From contig JAADHP010000261.1 of NCBI GenBank assembly GCA_013151785.1, positions 1-6,841 on the forward strand: 6,841 bases of DNA. Direction: 5' to 3'. A program made the position numbers and the translations under genes. A model generated the notes under the pieces. The model saw nothing but the letters and a program-made list of their open reading frames with translations, did not search any database and had not been told where the DNA came from. Shown piece by piece: positions 5,718 to 6,841 of the stretch (position 1 is the first letter of the stretch; the number at the start of each line of letters is the position of its first letter). This stretch comes from Nitrospirota bacterium. Its GTDB lineage: Bacteria > Nitrospirota > Thermodesulfovibrionia > Thermodesulfovibrionales > JdFR-85.

Positions 5718-6481
5718 ACCCTCATTCCCAGAATGAAGAGGAGTATTTTTGTAAGCAGGAAATCAATTACTATTATCATAACTGTGGATACAACCACTGC
5801 CATTGTGGTTGAACGTCTCAGCCCTCTTGAGCCTCCATGTGTTGTAAGACCAAAAAAACAGCTTATCAGGGAGATTATATAGCCAAAGAGAAAGGGTTTT
5901 GAAATTCCCGAGAAGAGGTTTTCAAAATTGAGAATCTCCCTTATCTGGCTCCAGTAGAAGGATGAACTCTGATGGCTTACAAAGACCGCTATGTAGTAGC
6001 CTCCTATCAGGGAGACTGCATCTCCAATAATTGTCAGCACAGGAAGCATAATTATGGAGCTGATCACCCTTGGTGTTACAAGTTTCTTGATTGGGTCAAC
6101 ACCGAATACCCTGAGGATATCAACCTGATGACCAAGTATCATGGAGCCAATCTCTGAGGCCATTCCCGAGCCAACCCTGCCAGCAAAGGTCAGGGCAACT
6201 GCCACAGGTCCAATCTCTCTTATGATAGCCACACCCACGATCTTCCCTGTGTACATCTTCAGTCCCAGGGAGGCAAGCTCTGCTGATATCTGAAGCGATA
6301 GTGCCATGCCAATGAACAGGGATACAAGCATTACAATAAAGAGCGAACCAGGCCCTGCGTAGTCCATCTGCTCAAGAGTATCTTTGAAGTAAAAGGGTTT
6401 GCGGAAGACACCCAGTGGGGCCGTGAGGGAAAGTTTGTAGAAGTCCTGTAGTGAAGATAGAATAACCTTTAACCCGTTCAT
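5714..6481 (-). CDS. mlaE: MlaE-like ABC transporter permease
   Basis: The inner-membrane permease of the MlaFEDB-type phospholipid transporter. The 255 residues match the family. An N-terminal amphipathic helix (about 5-20) is followed by hydrophobic segments near 46-66, 80-100, 140-168, 197-213 and 228-252. Family motifs are REIGPVAVALTFAGRVGSGMASEIG (88-112), the ATPase-coupling stretch QVDILRVFGVDPIKKLVTPR (119-138) and GGSRGLRRSTTMAVV (216-230). It is the first gene of the mlaE-mlaF-mlaD order; E. coli has mlaFEDCB, and no mlaC or mlaB is visible here. The ATG at 6481 is the only reasonable start: the next Met (39) would remove the N-terminal helix. There is no ribosome binding site ahead of it, and the promoter is so close that the message should begin about five bases before the ATG. 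Confidence 0.94.
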   Translation of the reverse strand: MNGLKVILSSLQDFYKLSLTAPLGVFRKPFYFKDTLEQMDYAGPGSLFIVMLVSLFIGMALSLQISAELASLGLKMYTGKIVGVAIIREIGPVAVALTFAGRVGSGMASEIGSMILGHQVDILRVFGVDPIKKLVTPRVISSIIMLPVLTIIGDAVSLIGGYYIAVFVSHQSSSFYWSQIREILNFENLFSGISKPFLFGYIISLISCFFGLTTHGGSRGLRRSTTMAVVVSTVMIIVIDFLLTKILLFILGMRV

Positions 6482-6492
6482 ATAAGAAATAC

Positions 6493-6520
6493 AGTATATT
6501 ATAGGTGGTAGTTATGTCAA
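6493..6520 (-). promoter_or_regulatory. Sigma-70-type promoter of mlaEFD
   Basis: On the minus strand a consensus -35 TTGACA (6520-6515) is followed after 16 bases by a -10 TATACT (6498-6493). The expected start of transcription is about 6487-6485, giving an untranslated leader of about four to six bases before the mlaE ATG at 6481. An overlapping TATAAT (6503-6498) has no -35 box at suitable spacing. Confidence 0.75.
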
Positions 6521-6557
6521 ATGTATCGCCCCCCAGGAGTTCTCCCCAAAATGTATC
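6519..6557. repeat. Direct repeat AAATGTATC flanking a C/G-rich core, at the mlaE promoter
   Basis: AAATGTATC occurs at 6519-6527 and again at 6549-6557, exactly 30 bases apart, about three helical turns. Read toward mlaE it is GATACATTT, and the near copy runs into the -35 box (GATACATTTGACA). The core between contains GGAG/CTCC complementarity. The placement suits a regulator binding two half-sites on one face of the DNA. No regulator can be named. Confidence 0.45.
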
Positions 6558-6569
6558 ATAAATAAAAAA

Positions 6570-6634
6570 GGCTATAGGCGATAGGCTAAAGGCTATATGT
6601 TAAAGGGGCTATAGCCTCTGGTCTCCGGCCTATA
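6570..6634. repeat. Degenerate heptanucleotide array (GGCTAWA)
   Basis: From 6570 the sequence reads in seven-base units: ggctata, ggcgata, ggctaaa, ggctata, tgttaaa, then a two-base GG slip, then ggctata, gcctctg, gtctccg, gcctata. The left part follows GGCTAWA and the right part drifts toward its complement, so CTATAGGC (6572-6579) faces GCCTATAG (6628-6635) and GGCTATAGCC (6607-6616) is a 10-bp palindrome. It lies 90-150 bases upstream of mlaE. Heptamer arrays are known as STRR sequences in cyanobacteria; whether this belongs to a dispersed family in this genome cannot be seen from one window. Confidence 0.65.
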
Positions 6635-6705
6635 GTCTCAAAAAGAAAAGAAAAAAAGATAAACATCACAACAGGATTTTTTGGAGTTTTTAAAACAAAG
6701 GGCCC

Positions 6706-6785
6706 CTGAAAAGTCGTAGACTTTTTAGGACAGGCAGAAGGCTCTCTGGAAAATCGCAGATTTTTTTCGGGGCAGGCAGAGGTGG
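6706..6785. repeat. Two tandem 40-bp hairpin repeats
   Basis: Copy 1 (6706-6745) and copy 2 (6746-6785) each start with CTG, contain a three-base-loop hairpin and continue with CAGGCAGA. Copy 1 pairs AAAAGTC (6709-6715) with GACTTTT (6719-6725) around GTA. Copy 2 pairs AAAATC (6750-6755) with GATTTT (6759-6764) around GCA. Between copies the G-C pair 6713/6721 becomes the A-T pair 6753/6761, which keeps the stem. Neither hairpin is a normal terminator, since the Ts are within the stems. A REP-like dispersed unit is the simplest reading. Confidence 0.65.
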
Positions 6786-6841
6786 TTCATCAGCCCATTA
6801 ATGCAATGAATTTTTTTAAATTATAAAAGACATAGCTTTTT
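6786..6841. other. A/T-rich end of the window, no gene seen
   Basis: This stretch has homopolymer T and A runs (6811-6817 and 6836-6841) and no open frame of useful length on either strand. The A-rich tract 6640-6663 between the heptamer array and the hairpin repeats is equally featureless. No gene is visible from 6482 to the end. Confidence 0.6.

Noticed and set aside
6719..6767. Rho-independent terminators at the two hairpins near the window end
   Set aside because: The T runs are part of the stems rather than following a G/C-rich stem, and no gene ends nearby on either strand within view.
6724..6789. 21-codon minus-strand frame across the hairpin repeats
   Set aside because: Too short, no ribosome binding site, and its sequence is simply the repeat units read in one frame.

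Overview
The window (roughly low-to-mid 40s % G+C by eye) looks like chromosomal DNA of an anaerobic Gram-negative (diderm) bacterium with a dissimilatory sulfite reductase pathway. Two things point there. The first is a run of small winged-helix protein, CbiA-type amidotransferase and HEAT-like protein, which reads as the tail of a dsrAB-dsrD-dsrN operon. The second is an mlaEFD lipid-transport operon, which implies an outer membrane. Sulfate reducers of the Nitrospirota or Desulfobacterota fit best, but the sequence alone does not settle the phylum, and dsrAB itself lies outside the window.

Layout. Positions 1-2367, plus strand: a GC-rich hairpin (9-28), then dsrD-like (55-273), dsrN/cbiA-like (320-1717) and a HEAT-like gene (1717-2367) that overlaps dsrN by one base. 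These form a tight co-directional unit, probably continuing from upstream dsrAB. Positions 2364-3578, minus strand: glgC, ADP-glucose pyrophosphorylase, which converges on the HEAT-like gene with a 4-base overlap of stop codons. Positions 3579-3873: a non-coding gap whose right half is a 132-bp element bounded by a perfect 19-bp inverted repeat and holding two further hairpins. Positions 3874-6481, minus strand: mlaE-mlaF-mlaD, an ABC-type phospholipid transporter whose MCE subunit carries five exactly phased 34-residue repeats. Positions 6482-6841: a control and repeat region. It holds a near-consensus promoter for mlaE placed so close that the mRNA should be almost leaderless, a 30-bp-spaced direct repeat touching the -35 box, a degenerate heptamer array, and a tandem 40-bp hairpin repeat with one compensatory base-pair change.

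How the genes work together. DsrD and DsrN serve the sulfite reductase: DsrD as a small activator of DsrAB, DsrN as the amidase that makes siroheme amide. The HEAT-like protein is translationally tied to DsrN and is a candidate accessory factor of unknown role. GlgC commits glucose-1-phosphate to glycogen. MlaEFD moves phospholipid between inner and outer membranes. The three groups are metabolically separate and appear to be neighbours only. I did not find a clearly new multi-gene system. The least explained parts are the HEAT-like protein and the three repeat or hairpin elements between genes.
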